A DNA stretch of 44,082 nt from Prevotella micans DSM 21469 = JCM 16134. Its GTDB lineage: Bacteria > Bacteroidota > Bacteroidia > Bacteroidales > Bacteroidaceae. Positions 9,675 through 20,940 of the stretch are shown piece by piece. Positions within the stretch are counted from its first letter, which is position 1, and each line of letters opens with the position of its first letter. A model generated the notes under the pieces. It saw only the letters and a program-made list of their open reading frames with translations. It was not told the origin of the DNA and searched no databases. The translations under genes were made by a program, and so were the position numbers. The stretch lies in NCBI RefSeq assembly GCF_000614105.1, contig NZ_BAKH01000018.1, positions 1 to 44,082 on the forward strand, written 5' to 3'.

Positions 9675-10868
9675 ATGAACAAGATGGATGCATTTTTCCG
9701 CACTCACAACTATCTCGTAGAGCATATAGACGCTCCGGTTAGACGACGATTGATGGACGAAATCGACTGGAATCATCGTATGATTGGTATTAAAGGCACT
9801 CGCGGAATAGGAAAAACCACTTTCCTGTTGCAATATGCAAAGGAAAAATTTGGGTCACGTGACAGGCAATGTCTCTATGTGAACATGAACAACTTCTACT
9901 TTCATGGACGAGGAATTGCCGACTTTGCCGGAGAATTCTATCATGGCGGAGGTAGAGTGTTGCTCATCGACCAGGTATTCAAACAACCCAATTGGAGTAG
10001 TGAACTCAGAAGATGTCACGACTTGTTCCCGGAGCTGAAGATAGTTTTCACGGGGTCGAGCGTTATGCGACTTAAAGAGGAGAACCCGGAACTCAACGGA
10101 ATAGTGAAAGGATATAATCTCACGGGTTTTTCGTTCAGGGAGTTCTTGAATCTAGAAACCGGCGAACAGTTTGAACCTTATTCGCTTGATGATATTCTGA
10201 TGAATCACGAACAGATTGTGAAGAAGATTCTCCCGAAGGTTAGACCGATTGAGCATTTCCAAAACTATATTCATCACGGATTCTATCCCTTCTTTCTGGA
10301 AAATCGCAATTTCTCGGAGAATCTTCTGAAGACAATGAATATGATGACCGAGGTCGACATTTTGCTCATAAAACAAATTGAGCTGAAATATCTTACCAAA
10401 ATCAAGAAGCTCTTCTATCACCTCTCGCTTGAAATGCCACAAACACCTAACATCAGTAATCTTGCGAAGGAAATAAACACGAGTAGGGCAACGGTGATGA
10501 ACTACATAAAATACCTCTCCGACGCCCGTTTGCTAAATATCCTCTATCCTATAGGAGAGGATTTTCCAAAGAAGCCAGCCCGGGTGATGATGAATAACTC
10601 GAACCTGATTTACGCCATCTATCCTATCCTTGCCGAACAGTCGAACGTGATGGAAACATTCATGGTGAATGCTCTTTGGAAAGACCATAAGGTGAATCAG
10701 GACAAGAAGCGAGGAACCTATCTCATAGATGGCGAGAAGAGATTTAGAGTGTACGACGCCGAGAAGCATAAAATACGATTCGAAGAAGGAATGTTCTACT
10801 TCCGATACAACACCGAAGTAGGGATAGGCAATAAAATTCCGCTCTGGCTTCTAGGATTTCTCTACTGA
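9675..10868 (+). CDS. AAA+ ATPase, AAA_14/DUF4143-type
   Basis: A 397-residue P-loop protein of the widespread AAA_14 plus DUF4143 type; function unknown, often guessed as a stress or toxin-antitoxin related ATPase. The Walker A motif GIKGTRGIGKTTFLLQ lies at about residues 38-53. The Walker B region reads RVLLIDQVFK; most relatives have Asp-Glu here, so the catalytic Glu seems replaced by Gln. FTGSSVMRL resembles sensor 1. A winged-helix segment, ISNLAKEINTSRATVMNYIKYLSDARLL, spans about 262-289, and a nuclease-like DUF4143 tail follows. The gene stands alone between a repeat array and nifJ. Family assignment is firm, role is not. Confidence 0.8.
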   Translation: MNKMDAFFRTHNYLVEHIDAPVRRRLMDEIDWNHRMIGIKGTRGIGKTTFLLQYAKEKFGSRDRQCLYVNMNNFYFHGRGIADFAGEFYHGGGRVLLIDQVFKQPNWSSELRRCHDLFPELKIVFTGSSVMRLKEENPELNGIVKGYNLTGFSFREFLNLETGEQFEPYSLDDILMNHEQIVKKILPKVRPIEHFQNYIHHGFYPFFLENRNFSENLLKTMNMMTEVDILLIKQIELKYLTKIKKLFYHLSLEMPQTPNISNLAKEINTSRATVMNYIKYLSDARLLNILYPIGEDFPKKPARVMMNNSNLIYAIYPILAEQSNVMETFMVNALWKDHKVNQDKKRGTYLIDGEKRFRVYDAEKHKIRFEEGMFYFRYNTEVGIGNKIPLWLLGFLY

Positions 10869-10934
10869 CGATGACAAAGCGATTCCAAGATAACGATACA
10901 CATAAACATTATAAAATAATTATTCATTTAATAG

Positions 10935-14520
<3,586 letters not shown>

Positions 14521-14544
14521 CCCTTTTCTTCTAGCTCTTCAATA

Positions 14545-14582
14545 AGTGGGAGGAAAACAACTTACGTCGTTTTCCTCCCACT
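14545..14582 (+). terminator. Terminator-like hairpin after nifJ
   Basis: AGTGGGAGGAAAAC pairs with GTTTTCCTCCCACT, an almost unbroken 17-bp stem 24 nt after the nifJ stop. The trailing T tract is weak (ATCATT). The hairpin is nearly symmetrical and could act in both directions. Confidence 0.75.
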
Positions 14583-14658
14583 ATCATTCTACGCGAGTTC
14601 CATATAAAAGAAGGTGAATGCTTTTCAGTATGTTATTCTCCAGAACTCGACGTTTCGC

Positions 14659-14795
14659 CCAAGGTACAGTACACCCTTCACTAAAGGTGTACTGTACCCT
14701 TCACCAAAGGTGTACTACACCCTTATACAAGGGTATTGTACTCTATTTATTACTCCCAATCGGTCATTAGGTCTGAAGACAACTATTCCCTATAT
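14659..14795 (+). repeat. 23-bp palindromic tandem repeat, copy B
   Basis: Four units on the pattern GGTGTACTACACCC recur with a strict 23-bp period (second G at 14664, 14687, 14710, 14733). The first two units carry compensating changes (GGTACAGTACACC, GGTGTACTGTACC). The flank CATTAGGTCTGAAGAC..CTATTCCCT matches copy A at 4046-4185, so the two are related along about 140 bp. The short plus-strand reading frame across it is probably spurious. Confidence 0.8.
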
Positions 14796-14798
14796 ACG

Positions 14799-15072
14799 AA
14801 AAAAGTGCACAACTTGAGGCTTTTATCCTCTGTTGTGCACTCTTGACTGTCAACAGACAGCCTGAAAGTGTCTCTCCTGTAAACTTTAATCAATTAAACC
14901 TTAAAAACAACGTATCATGTAAGTGGCTTTATTATCTCTGAACAATCTTAATTACCTAAATTAATCCTATTTGAAATCCTGAAAAACAATCTATTCTCTT
15001 ACCTACAGAACTAATACCTATTGAGACTTTCTTTGAACGTAACTTTAACTACCAAGTATAGTGTCCGTTTGA
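14799..15072 (-). ncRNA. Candidate orphan non-coding RNA with own promoter and terminator
   Basis: On the minus strand TACCTTTG (15086-15079) fits the promoter -7 element, placing a start near 15072. About 230 nt later, GTGCACAAC at 14840-14832 pairs with GTTGTGCAC at 14813-14805, with an inner GAGG/CCTC stem, and is followed by TTTTTT at 14804-14799, a textbook intrinsic terminator. The roughly 270-nt span between contains no reading frame longer than a few codons and no gene lies downstream in that direction before the convergent nifJ. I do not recognise a family; it lacks tmRNA and RNase P landmarks. A 6S-like RNA is one possibility I cannot confirm. Confidence 0.5.
14805..14840 (-). terminator. 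Intrinsic terminator of the orphan minus transcript
   Basis: A 9-bp outer stem GTGCACAAC/GTTGTGCAC plus an inner GAGG/CCTC stem, followed on the minus strand by six T. Confidence 0.85.
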
Positions 15073-15078
15073 ACAATG

Positions 15079-15086
15079 CAAAGGTA
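15079..15086 (-). promoter_or_regulatory. -7 element of orphan minus transcript
   Basis: TACCTTTG on the minus strand, followed by CATTGTTC. A TTTT stands in the -33 place with a 21-nt spacer. It points away from mutS2 into the gene-free stretch. Confidence 0.55.
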
Positions 15087-15254
15087 GGTAAGCAATGCTT
15101 GTAGTTGAAAATATTATGGCATGAAAAGCTTTATATCGTCATCATTGTTGACATACGTCAAAAGGTTAGTAGTTTTCCAGCTTGCGAGTTTGTAGTTCTA
15201 TAGGGCTATGAGTTTTGTTGAGTTGATGTTCACGATTAATTATGGGTATCTGTT

Positions 15255-15331
15255 TAATTTTGCAAACCTTCGGGCTGAAATGTGGTCAGGAGGAGGATTA
15301 AAGAATGGTAAGAAATGATTTATCCGGATAA
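15255..15331 (+). promoter_or_regulatory. mutS2 promoter and overlapping mini-ORF
   Basis: TAATTTTG at 15255-15262 fits the -7 element. A strong Shine-Dalgarno sequence, AGGAGGAGG (15290-15298), lies 6 nt before an ATG at 15305 that opens an 8-codon ORF (MVRNDLSG) ending at 15331, after the mutS2 ATG at 15315. The SD is thus well placed for the mini-ORF and 16 nt from mutS2. Confidence 0.45.
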
Positions 15332-17867
15332 TTTTGAAGATAAGATTGGTTTCAACGAAATCAGGTTGCTTTTAAAAGAGCGTTGTTTGTCAACGCTCGG
15401 TAAGGAGGAAGTGGACGAAATGAGTTTCACAACCGATTGCAACTATATAAATAGTAGATTGGAAGAGCTTCGCGAGTTTCGACGCATCGGGGAGGAAGCC
15501 GATGATTTTCCGCTGGATAACTTCTTCGACGTGAGGCAGAGCATTACACGTATTCGTTTAGAGGGAACGCATTTGGAGATTGACGAGTTGTTCGATTTGA
15601 AGCGTTCCATGGAAACGATTATCAACATCATTGCATTTTTGAGTCGGGGCGAAGAAATAATTCACGACGAGGTGAAGCCTGCTTATCCGGCGCTCTACGC
15701 GTTGGCAGATGGCATTGCTACTTTCCCGGAATTGGTGCAACGAATAGCGCAGATAATCGACAAACTTGGCAATATGCGTGACAATGCCTCCCCCGAGCTG
15801 CTACAGATTCGTAACGAGCTCTCCCGAACAGAACACAGTATTTCACGCACATTGCACGCCATATTGCGGTCGGCCCAGAGTGATGGAGTTGTCGAGCACG
15901 ATGTTGCTCCGACGTTACGTGACGGGCGTCTGGTTATTCCTGTTGCCCAAGGACTGAAGCGTAAGATTTCGGGCATTGTTCACGACGAGAGCGCATCTGG
16001 TCGCACGGTGTATGTTGAGCCCACTGAAGTGGTAGAGGCCAACAACCGGATTCGCGAACTCGAGAATGAGGAGCGGCGAGAGATTATAAGGATTCTTCGC
16101 GAACTCACTAAGAAGATTCGCCCGCATACAGCCGAACTCCTAGACTCTTATCGTTTCTTGGCGAAGATTGATTTCATCCGAGCCAAGGCCGAGCTCGCCA
16201 AACTGTTCAAGGCTTTTGAGCCGGAGGTGCATAGCGAGCCGTTTATCGACTGGATTCGTGCTGTCCATCCGCTTCTGCAACGCTCACTCGAACGGAAAGG
16301 GACGGGTATAATTCCGCTCGACATTCAACTAGTTCCCGAGAAAAGAATCCTTATTATCTCCGGTCCTAATGCAGGTGGCAAGTCGGTTTGTTTGAAAACC
16401 GTGGGCTTACTTCAATACATGTTGCAATGCGGACTGGCTATTCCCGTGGCCGACCGTTCCAGGGTGGGAATCTTCGACAACATAATGATTGATATCGGCG
16501 ACGAGCAGAGCATCGAGAATGACCTCAGCACATATTCATCGCACCTCACTAACATGAAGCAAATGATTCGGCAGGCCAACGACAGTACGCTCATTCTTAT
16601 CGACGAGTTCGGTACTGGCACCGAACCGCAGATTGGCGGAGCCATAGCCGAGTCTGTTCTCAGACAGTTCTGGCAGCGGCAAGCTTGGGCTGTGATAACT
16701 ACTCACTATCAGAATTTGAAGCACTTTGCTGAAGGGCATCCTGGCGTTGTCAACGGTGCCATGCTCTACGACCGCCACGAAATGCGGCCTTTATTCCAGT
16801 TGGCAATCGGCAGACCCGGAAGTTCGTTCGCAATCGAAATTGCTCGCAAAACCGGACTGCCCAGAGCTGTCATCGACGAGGCTTCTGAAATCGTCGGAAC
16901 CGACTATATTCAAAGTGACAAGTATCTGCAAGACATCGTGCGTGACAAACGATATTGGGAAGCCAAGCGGCAAACCATTCACAGTCGTGAAAAGGAACTT
17001 GAGAGGAAGATTCAACAGTACGAAGAGCGGATTTCGCAGCTGGAAAACAGTAGGAAAGAGATTTTAAACCGCACTAAAGAACAGGTGCAGGAGATGTTTC
17101 GCGAAAGCAATAAGCGAATCGAGAATGCCATACGCGAGATTCGCGAAAAGCAGGCCGAGAAGGAAGAAACTAAGCGTATCCGTCAGCAGTTGACCGATTA
17201 TGAATCGGCAGTTATCACTGTCAACGAACCACATTCTGCCACCCAAACATCGCTCGACAGCGGTTTGATGAATCCCGATGACTTCAAAAAGGAACTTCAA
17301 AGAATTAAAAACCGTCGCGACCGACACGAACAGCACAAACAACGTAAGGCCGAACAGCACAAAGCCGCCGCAACCTCTCGTCACCTTACCAAATCGACGA
17401 TTGTTCCCGGCGCGACAGTAAAGATGAAGGGGCTCGACTCCATTGGAAGGGTGGAACACATCGATGGCAATCAGGCCACGGTTATATTCGGCAGCGTTCG
17501 AACAAGAGTGCAGCTTGCACGACTCGAAAACGCCGATACATCTACCGTTGAAAAACAAAAGAAGCAATTCCAAGCCTTCAACTACAGTCGCGAAACGCGC
17601 GAAACAATCGACCAGCATCGCAAACACTTCAAATCCGAGCTCGATGTTCGCGGCGAACGTACGGAGGAGGCTCTCACGCAGGTACAATATTTCATTGACG
17701 ACGCCATTTTAGTTGGCGTTTCACAGGTTCGAATCCTCCACGGCAAGGGCAATGGAATCCTTAGACAAATGATTCGTCAATATCTCTCAACCCTCTCCAA
17801 CGTTCGTTCCTTCCACGACGAACACGTGCAGTTCGGCGGGAGCGGCATTACTATTGTGGAGCTTTAA
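15315..17867 (+). CDS. mutS2: Endonuclease MutS2
   Basis: MutS-family ATPase with a C-terminal Smr nuclease domain; in other bacteria it suppresses homologous recombination or rescues collided ribosomes. The 850 residues fit the family. The N-terminal MIYPDNFEDKIGFNEIRLLLKE matches family starts, supporting ATG 15315. The clamp helices are followed by Walker A GPNAGGKSVCLKT at about 350-362 and DEFGTGTEPQIGGA (Walker B and D loop). A long charged coiled coil lies at about 555-690. The Smr domain from about 776 carries LDVRGERTEEA and VRILHGKGNGILR. No mutS or mutL neighbour is present. It is a single gene with its own promoter and terminator. Frame intact. Confidence 0.95.
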   Translation: MIYPDNFEDKIGFNEIRLLLKERCLSTLGKEEVDEMSFTTDCNYINSRLEELREFRRIGEEADDFPLDNFFDVRQSITRIRLEGTHLEIDELFDLKRSMETIINIIAFLSRGEEIIHDEVKPAYPALYALADGIATFPELVQRIAQIIDKLGNMRDNASPELLQIRNELSRTEHSISRTLHAILRSAQSDGVVEHDVAPTLRDGRLVIPVAQGLKRKISGIVHDESASGRTVYVEPTEVVEANNRIRELENEERREIIRILRELTKKIRPHTAELLDSYRFLAKIDFIRAKAELAKLFKAFEPEVHSEPFIDWIRAVHPLLQRSLERKGTGIIPLDIQLVPEKRILIISGPNAGGKSVCLKTVGLLQYMLQCGLAIPVADRSRVGIFDNIMIDIGDEQSIENDLSTYSSHLTNMKQMIRQANDSTLILIDEFGTGTEPQIGGAIAESVLRQFWQRQAWAVITTHYQNLKHFAEGHPGVVNGAMLYDRHEMRPLFQLAIGRPGSSFAIEIARKTGLPRAVIDEASEIVGTDYIQSDKYLQDIVRDKRYWEAKRQTIHSREKELERKIQQYEERISQLENSRKEILNRTKEQVQEMFRESNKRIENAIREIREKQAEKEETKRIRQQLTDYESAVITVNEPHSATQTSLDSGLMNPDDFKKELQRIKNRRDRHEQHKQRKAEQHKAAATSRHLTKSTIVPGATVKMKGLDSIGRVEHIDGNQATVIFGSVRTRVQLARLENADTSTVEKQKKQFQAFNYSRETRETIDQHRKHFKSELDVRGERTEEALTQVQYFIDDAILVGVSQVRILHGKGNGILRQMIRQYLSTLSNVRSFHDEHVQFGGSGITIVEL

Positions 17868-17873
17868 AAAACA

Positions 17874-17905
17874 AAACACCTCTTCCGCCGACGGAAGAGG
17901 TGTTT
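17874..17905 (+). terminator. Terminator after mutS2
   Basis: AAACACCTCTTCCG pairs with CGGAAGAGGTGTTT around a CCGA loop, 7 nt after the mutS2 stop. Confidence 0.9.
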
Positions 17906-17945
17906 ATGAATGATAGACATGGGTGCTAACTCGGGCGGAATGCCC

Positions 17946-18125
17946 GCCTGTAGGGACAGCCCCCGTGTCTGTCCGCCCATCTGCCAGCCTGTTCGTCCGT
18001 CCGTCAATGTTATACGGTCGGTAGACCGAATTGGAATGGGGCTCGGACAGACACGGGGTCTGTCCCTACAGGCGGTCGATAGCTTAATGGGAACTTCTCC
18101 TAAACAGAACTCGCGTATTCTATTA
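17946..18125 (+). repeat. REP/BIME-like inverted repeat with MITE-type right end
   Basis: Two 30-bp arms (17946-17975 and 18043-18072) are inverted copies with one mismatch, and each arm contains its own hairpin (GGACAGAC-CCCGT-GTCTGTCC type). The centre holds a further hairpin CGGTC-GGTA-GACCG and GAATTGG. At 18103-18119 CTAAACAGAACTCGCGTA matches the inverted end TACGCGAGTTCGGTTTA seen at 29629 and 43731. The family recurs at 24876 and 43731. Confidence 0.8.
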
Positions 18126-18300
18126 ATATTTTAGAGTTCTGAACGCAATGGTATAGAACATATTTATATGACACGGAACGTGAACTTAATCGGCCGGCTA
18201 GATTAAAGTGTTTAGTTGACGGATATTTTAGCTCCGATAGTATGAATCATTTTATCCATATAGAAATATTATCGGTATATGTAAAATATTATTTATACTA

Positions 18301-18565
18301 TAGGCATTATCAATGCGGGTACTTAAAATAAAATATTAGTTAAGGCATTATCAATGCGAGTGCTTAAAATAAAATATTAGTTAAGGCATTATCAATGCGA
18401 GTGCTTAAAATAAAATATTAGTTAAGGCATTGATAATGCGTATTGCTAAAATAAAATTCTAGTTAGAGCATTATTAATGCGAGTAGTTGAAATAAAATTA
18501 TAATAAGAGCATTATCAATGCCTATTCTAAAAATAAAATACTAATCAAGGCATTGTCAATGCGAG
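18301..18565 (+). repeat. Tandem array of seven 41-bp hairpin units
   Basis: GCATT begins at 18304, 18345, 18386, 18427, 18468, 18509 and 18550, an exact 41-bp period. Each unit carries the short hairpin GCATT-ATC-AATGC followed by an AT-rich linker (GTGCTTAAAATAAAATATTA type). In unit 4 the loop is GAT, the reverse complement of the usual ATC; unit 5 has ATT and unit 7 GTC. The flanks 18126-18300 and 18566-18620 are AT-rich and show nothing else I can name. Confidence 0.92.
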
Positions 18566-18624
18566 AAATTATAATTAATAATAACCAGTAGAATGGTTAG
18601 AGAAATAGTATAATCAGAGAAAAT

Positions 18625-18664
18625 AAAAGGAGGATATTCCGATTCACTGGAACATCCTCCTTTT
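18625..18664 (-). terminator. Terminator downstream of lipoprotein/sORF transcript
   Basis: AAAAGGAGGAT..TTCC pairs with GGAA..ATCCTCCTTTT. On the minus strand the hairpin is followed by TTTTATTTTC, and it lies 37 nt after the stop of the last small ORF. A T-rich stretch also follows on the plus side, so it may be bidirectional. Confidence 0.8.
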
Positions 18665-18701
18665 GAGTTTTTGTTTTAATCTTGTTCTGCCTTTCGGAAA
18701 C

Positions 18702-18815
18702 TTAAATCCGTTTTGTTTTCGGGTCTAAAGCTTTGCGACGGGCATTCTGAATTTGCATGTAGCGAATATCAGCCGTTGTATCGAACTTTTTGTTCATTGT
18801 TACTAATCTATCCAT
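18702..18815 (-). CDS. Candidate small protein, 37 aa
   Basis: Short ORF, MDRLVTMNKKFDTTADIRY then MQIQNARRKALDPKTKRI, not recognised. It is strongly basic toward the C terminus, hydrophilic, with no signal peptide or membrane segment. AAAGGA lies about 14 nt before the ATG. It follows the 37-aa ORF at 18836-18949 by 20 nt and is followed by an intrinsic terminator, which suggests it is the last gene of the lipoprotein transcript. Could equally be a chance ORF; conservation would decide. An in-frame ATG at codon 7 is an alternative start. Confidence 0.4.
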   Translation of the reverse strand: MDRLVTMNKKFDTTADIRYMQIQNARRKALDPKTKRI

Positions 18816-18835
18816 AATTTAAACAATCCTTTCTG

Positions 18836-18949
18836 TTAAAATCGTGTGGCAAAGATAGGCTGACGAATATCTTGTTGAATGCCTGAACGGATGGTTTTTA
18901 TATAGTCGAGGCATTCTTTTTGACTGGTATCAACGAGCTTGATTTGCAT
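18836..18949 (-). CDS. Candidate small protein, 37 aa
   Basis: Short ORF beginning MQIKLVDTSQKECLDYIKTI and ending QPIFATRF, not recognised. It lies 37 nt after the lipoprotein stop and 20 nt before the next small ORF, on the same strand. The frame continues upstream through the Ser-rich gene in a shadow frame, so ATG 18949 is the likeliest start. It has one cysteine, no membrane segment and a predicted helical middle. Real or not is open. Confidence 0.35.
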   Translation of the reverse strand: MQIKLVDTSQKECLDYIKTIRSGIQQDIRQPIFATRF

Positions 18950-18986
18950 CAACACACACCGGCCTGGCAGGATTTCCTCTTGATGA

Positions 18987-20357
18987 TTAATTGTAGACCT
19001 GCGTGGAGCTAAACGAACGGCTCGGGGCTGTAGTACTACCGGATGAGCTGGATGGCTGAGATTGCGTACTGCTGTTGATATTCTGGCGAGAGCCGCCGAA
19101 ACTGCCGGAGCTGGTGCTACGTGAGGGTGCCGATGAGCTGTTTCCGAATGAGCGAGTGGGAGCTGATGAACTCGACGACGATGTAGAGCTCGATGATGAC
19201 GACCGTTGCTGGTCATAGTTCTGACGCGAACCGCCGAAGCTGCCAGAGTTTGTATTGGTGCTGCGTGATGGTGTTGACGAACTGCTTTCGAATGACCTAG
19301 TGGGAGCTGTTGTTGTCGATGAACTGTTACTGTAGGACCTAGTTGTTGTTGTCGACGAACTGTTTCCGAACGAACGACTGGGAGTTGTTGTCGACGATGA
19401 TGATGACCGTTGCTGGTCATAGTTCTGACGTGAACCGCCGAAGCTGTCAGAGTTTGTATTGGTGCTGCGTGATGGTGTTGATGAACTGTTTCCGAACGAA
19501 CGACTGGGAGTTGTGGTTGTCGACGATGATGACGATGACCGTTGCTGGTCATAAGTCTGTCTTGAACCACCGAAGCTATTTGAAGTCACGCTACGTGATG
19601 GGGCTGTTTGACCACCTCCGAACGAACGTTGATTGTTGCTGCCAGAGAAAGAGCGAGTGTCGCGCGATCTGTAATCGTTATTCTGTACATTTCCGAACGA
19701 ACGACTAGGAGTCGAACCGCTTCGTTCAACGGCTCCGCCTCTGTAGTCTTTGTAACCGCGACTGCCTTGATAGTTGTTGTCAGACGGATTTATTATAATA
19801 GGACTTCCAGTACGCTCTCCGAATCGGCCGGCATAGTAGCTGTTGGAAAGCTGGTTCCGTCCGCCGCGATAGGAGTCGTAATAAACCGGCTGATTATAAT
19901 AATAAACCGAGTTGTCGTAGTAATTGTAGATGTTGTACGAGTAGTAATTATTCGTCCACGACACCGGCCGATAGAAATAATCATAATTTACAAACACGTT
20001 GTATTGCGTCGGGTTGAGCACATAGAACATGTCACTGTTTCTTCTTACCCAATAGTCTCCGTATATGCTTCGTTCGCCGCGCATGTTGAGCAGATAGTCG
20101 AGATTGATTTCATATACAGCCTCGAATTGTGCCTCGTTCAGAGCCAGCTCGTATGCCATCTTGTCTGAAAGAAACAGAGCCTGCCTCCGGGCCTCATCGT
20201 AGCCCAGACGATATGAACCGTAGCCGTAGCCAGGGTTGTAGTCGGTTGTGCGAACTGCCACTCCGCCACTTGTGTCGAGCGCTAAAAGAGCGCCGCATGA
20301 ACTCAGTCCTAACACTCCCGCTAGGGCTGTTGCCATAAGGATGAATTGACTTCTCAT
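18987..20357 (-). CDS. Ser/Thr-rich repeat lipoprotein
   Basis: A 456-residue predicted lipoprotein. The signal ends in the lipobox LSSC at about residue 21, so it should be lipidated and exported. Residues 50-185 resemble a Bacteroidales domain of unknown function (SDKMAYELALNEAQFEAVYEINLDYL, then a very Tyr/Asn-rich stretch). From about residue 215 the protein is low complexity: imperfect modules of the form SFGGSRQNYDQQR, Ser run, Thr run, PSRSFGNSSS recur about four times. Poly-Ser with Arg and Gln suggests a flexible, possibly glycosylated surface stalk. A TAATTTTG promoter lies upstream; two tiny ORFs and a terminator lie downstream. The shadow frame rich in His-His-Arg is not a gene. 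Function unknown. Confidence 0.8.
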   Translation of the reverse strand: MRSQFILMATALAGVLGLSSCGALLALDTSGGVAVRTTDYNPGYGYGSYRLGYDEARRQALFLSDKMAYELALNEAQFEAVYEINLDYLLNMRGERSIYGDYWVRRNSDMFYVLNPTQYNVFVNYDYFYRPVSWTNNYYSYNIYNYYDNSVYYYNQPVYYDSYRGGRNQLSNSYYAGRFGERTGSPIIINPSDNNYQGSRGYKDYRGGAVERSGSTPSRSFGNVQNNDYRSRDTRSFSGSNNQRSFGGGQTAPSRSVTSNSFGGSRQTYDQQRSSSSSSTTTTPSRSFGNSSSTPSRSTNTNSDSFGGSRQNYDQQRSSSSSTTTPSRSFGNSSSTTTTRSYSNSSSTTTAPTRSFESSSSTPSRSTNTNSGSFGGSRQNYDQQRSSSSSSTSSSSSSAPTRSFGNSSSAPSRSTSSGSFGGSRQNINSSTQSQPSSSSGSTTAPSRSFSSTQVYN

Positions 20358-20404
20358 GATTCAGTTACATTAAAGAGTTATACATTTTGTTATTCGATTG
20401 CTTG

Positions 20405-20412
20405 CAAAATTA
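20405..20412 (-). promoter_or_regulatory. -7 element of lipoprotein gene
   Basis: TAATTTTG on the minus strand followed by CAAGC, about 47 nt before the lipoprotein ATG. Confidence 0.5.
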
Positions 20413-20499
20413 TCTTTGGCGTATTCCGAGCCAAGGCTGTGCTCACCTACCTGTGCCCGGGATTGTCCTAAGTGTAGCTAGGTGATTCCCGTGGTAAGC

Positions 20500-20889
20500 C
20501 TATTTAACCACGGGACGTTGCTCCTTTGTCCAGGCGATTATTCCGCCGAGCAAATTGGTTGTACGATAACCCTCTCCGGCGAGGCGTGAACAAGCCATGG
20601 CCGAACGTTTACCTGAGCGGCAATAAATGGCAATCATTCTGCCTTTATCTAGTTTCTGCCGGGCCACATTCATGAATGAAGAGTCGAGCACGTTGATGTT
20701 GATAGCACCTTTGATATGACCATCGCTGAACTCGGCGGGTGTTCGTACATCGAGCACCTGAATGGAATCGGAGGTAATCAATGCTTCAAAATCTTTCACA
20801 TTCATATTGTCGAATGCGTTTTGGGCAGTGGCGCCCATGGAACAGCCTAAGGCTGCGCAAATTGCTAGAAAAAGTTTTTTCATAATCAT
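20500..20889 (-). CDS. Exported rhodanese-domain protein
   Basis: Single-domain rhodanese (sulfurtransferase fold), 129 residues. Residues 1-23 (MIMKKLFLAICAALGCSMGATAQ) form a signal peptide, so the protein acts in the periplasm. The domain runs from about 28 to 127 with VLDVRTPAEFSDGHIKGAIN and the active-site loop CRSGKR, with Cys at about 90. CxxGxR is the standard sulfur-carrying loop. Substrate unknown. The second Met (start 20883) is an equally good start. It lies 51 nt after msrC on the same strand without a clear promoter, so probably in the rsmA-msrC transcript. Confidence 0.88.
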   Translation of the reverse strand: MIMKKLFLAICAALGCSMGATAQNAFDNMNVKDFEALITSDSIQVLDVRTPAEFSDGHIKGAININVLDSSFMNVARQKLDKGRMIAIYCRSGKRSAMACSRLAGEGYRTTNLLGGIIAWTKEQRPVVK

Positions 20890-20940
20890 TGTTGTTAAAT
20901 AATGAGCTTTCCCGAATGCGAGCAGACGAATGCGACTCTT

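Noticed and set aside
14614..14817. 67-residue plus-strand frame after nifJ
   Set aside because: It is made of the 23-bp palindromic repeat and lies antisense to the orphan RNA's terminator.
18301..18565. CRISPR array
   Set aside because: The linkers between hairpins are repeated too, so there are no unique spacers, and no cas genes are present in the window. The same holds for the arrays at 9202 and 25199.
18836..19570. 244-residue His/Arg-rich minus-strand frame
   Set aside because: It is a shadow frame of the Ser/Thr-rich lipoprotein; its repeats mirror that gene. Only its last 37 codons fall outside and are listed as a candidate small ORF.
19608..20168. 186-residue plus-strand frame rich in Val/Ile
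   Set aside because: Antisense shadow of the lipoprotein's Tyr/Asn-rich part; no start context.
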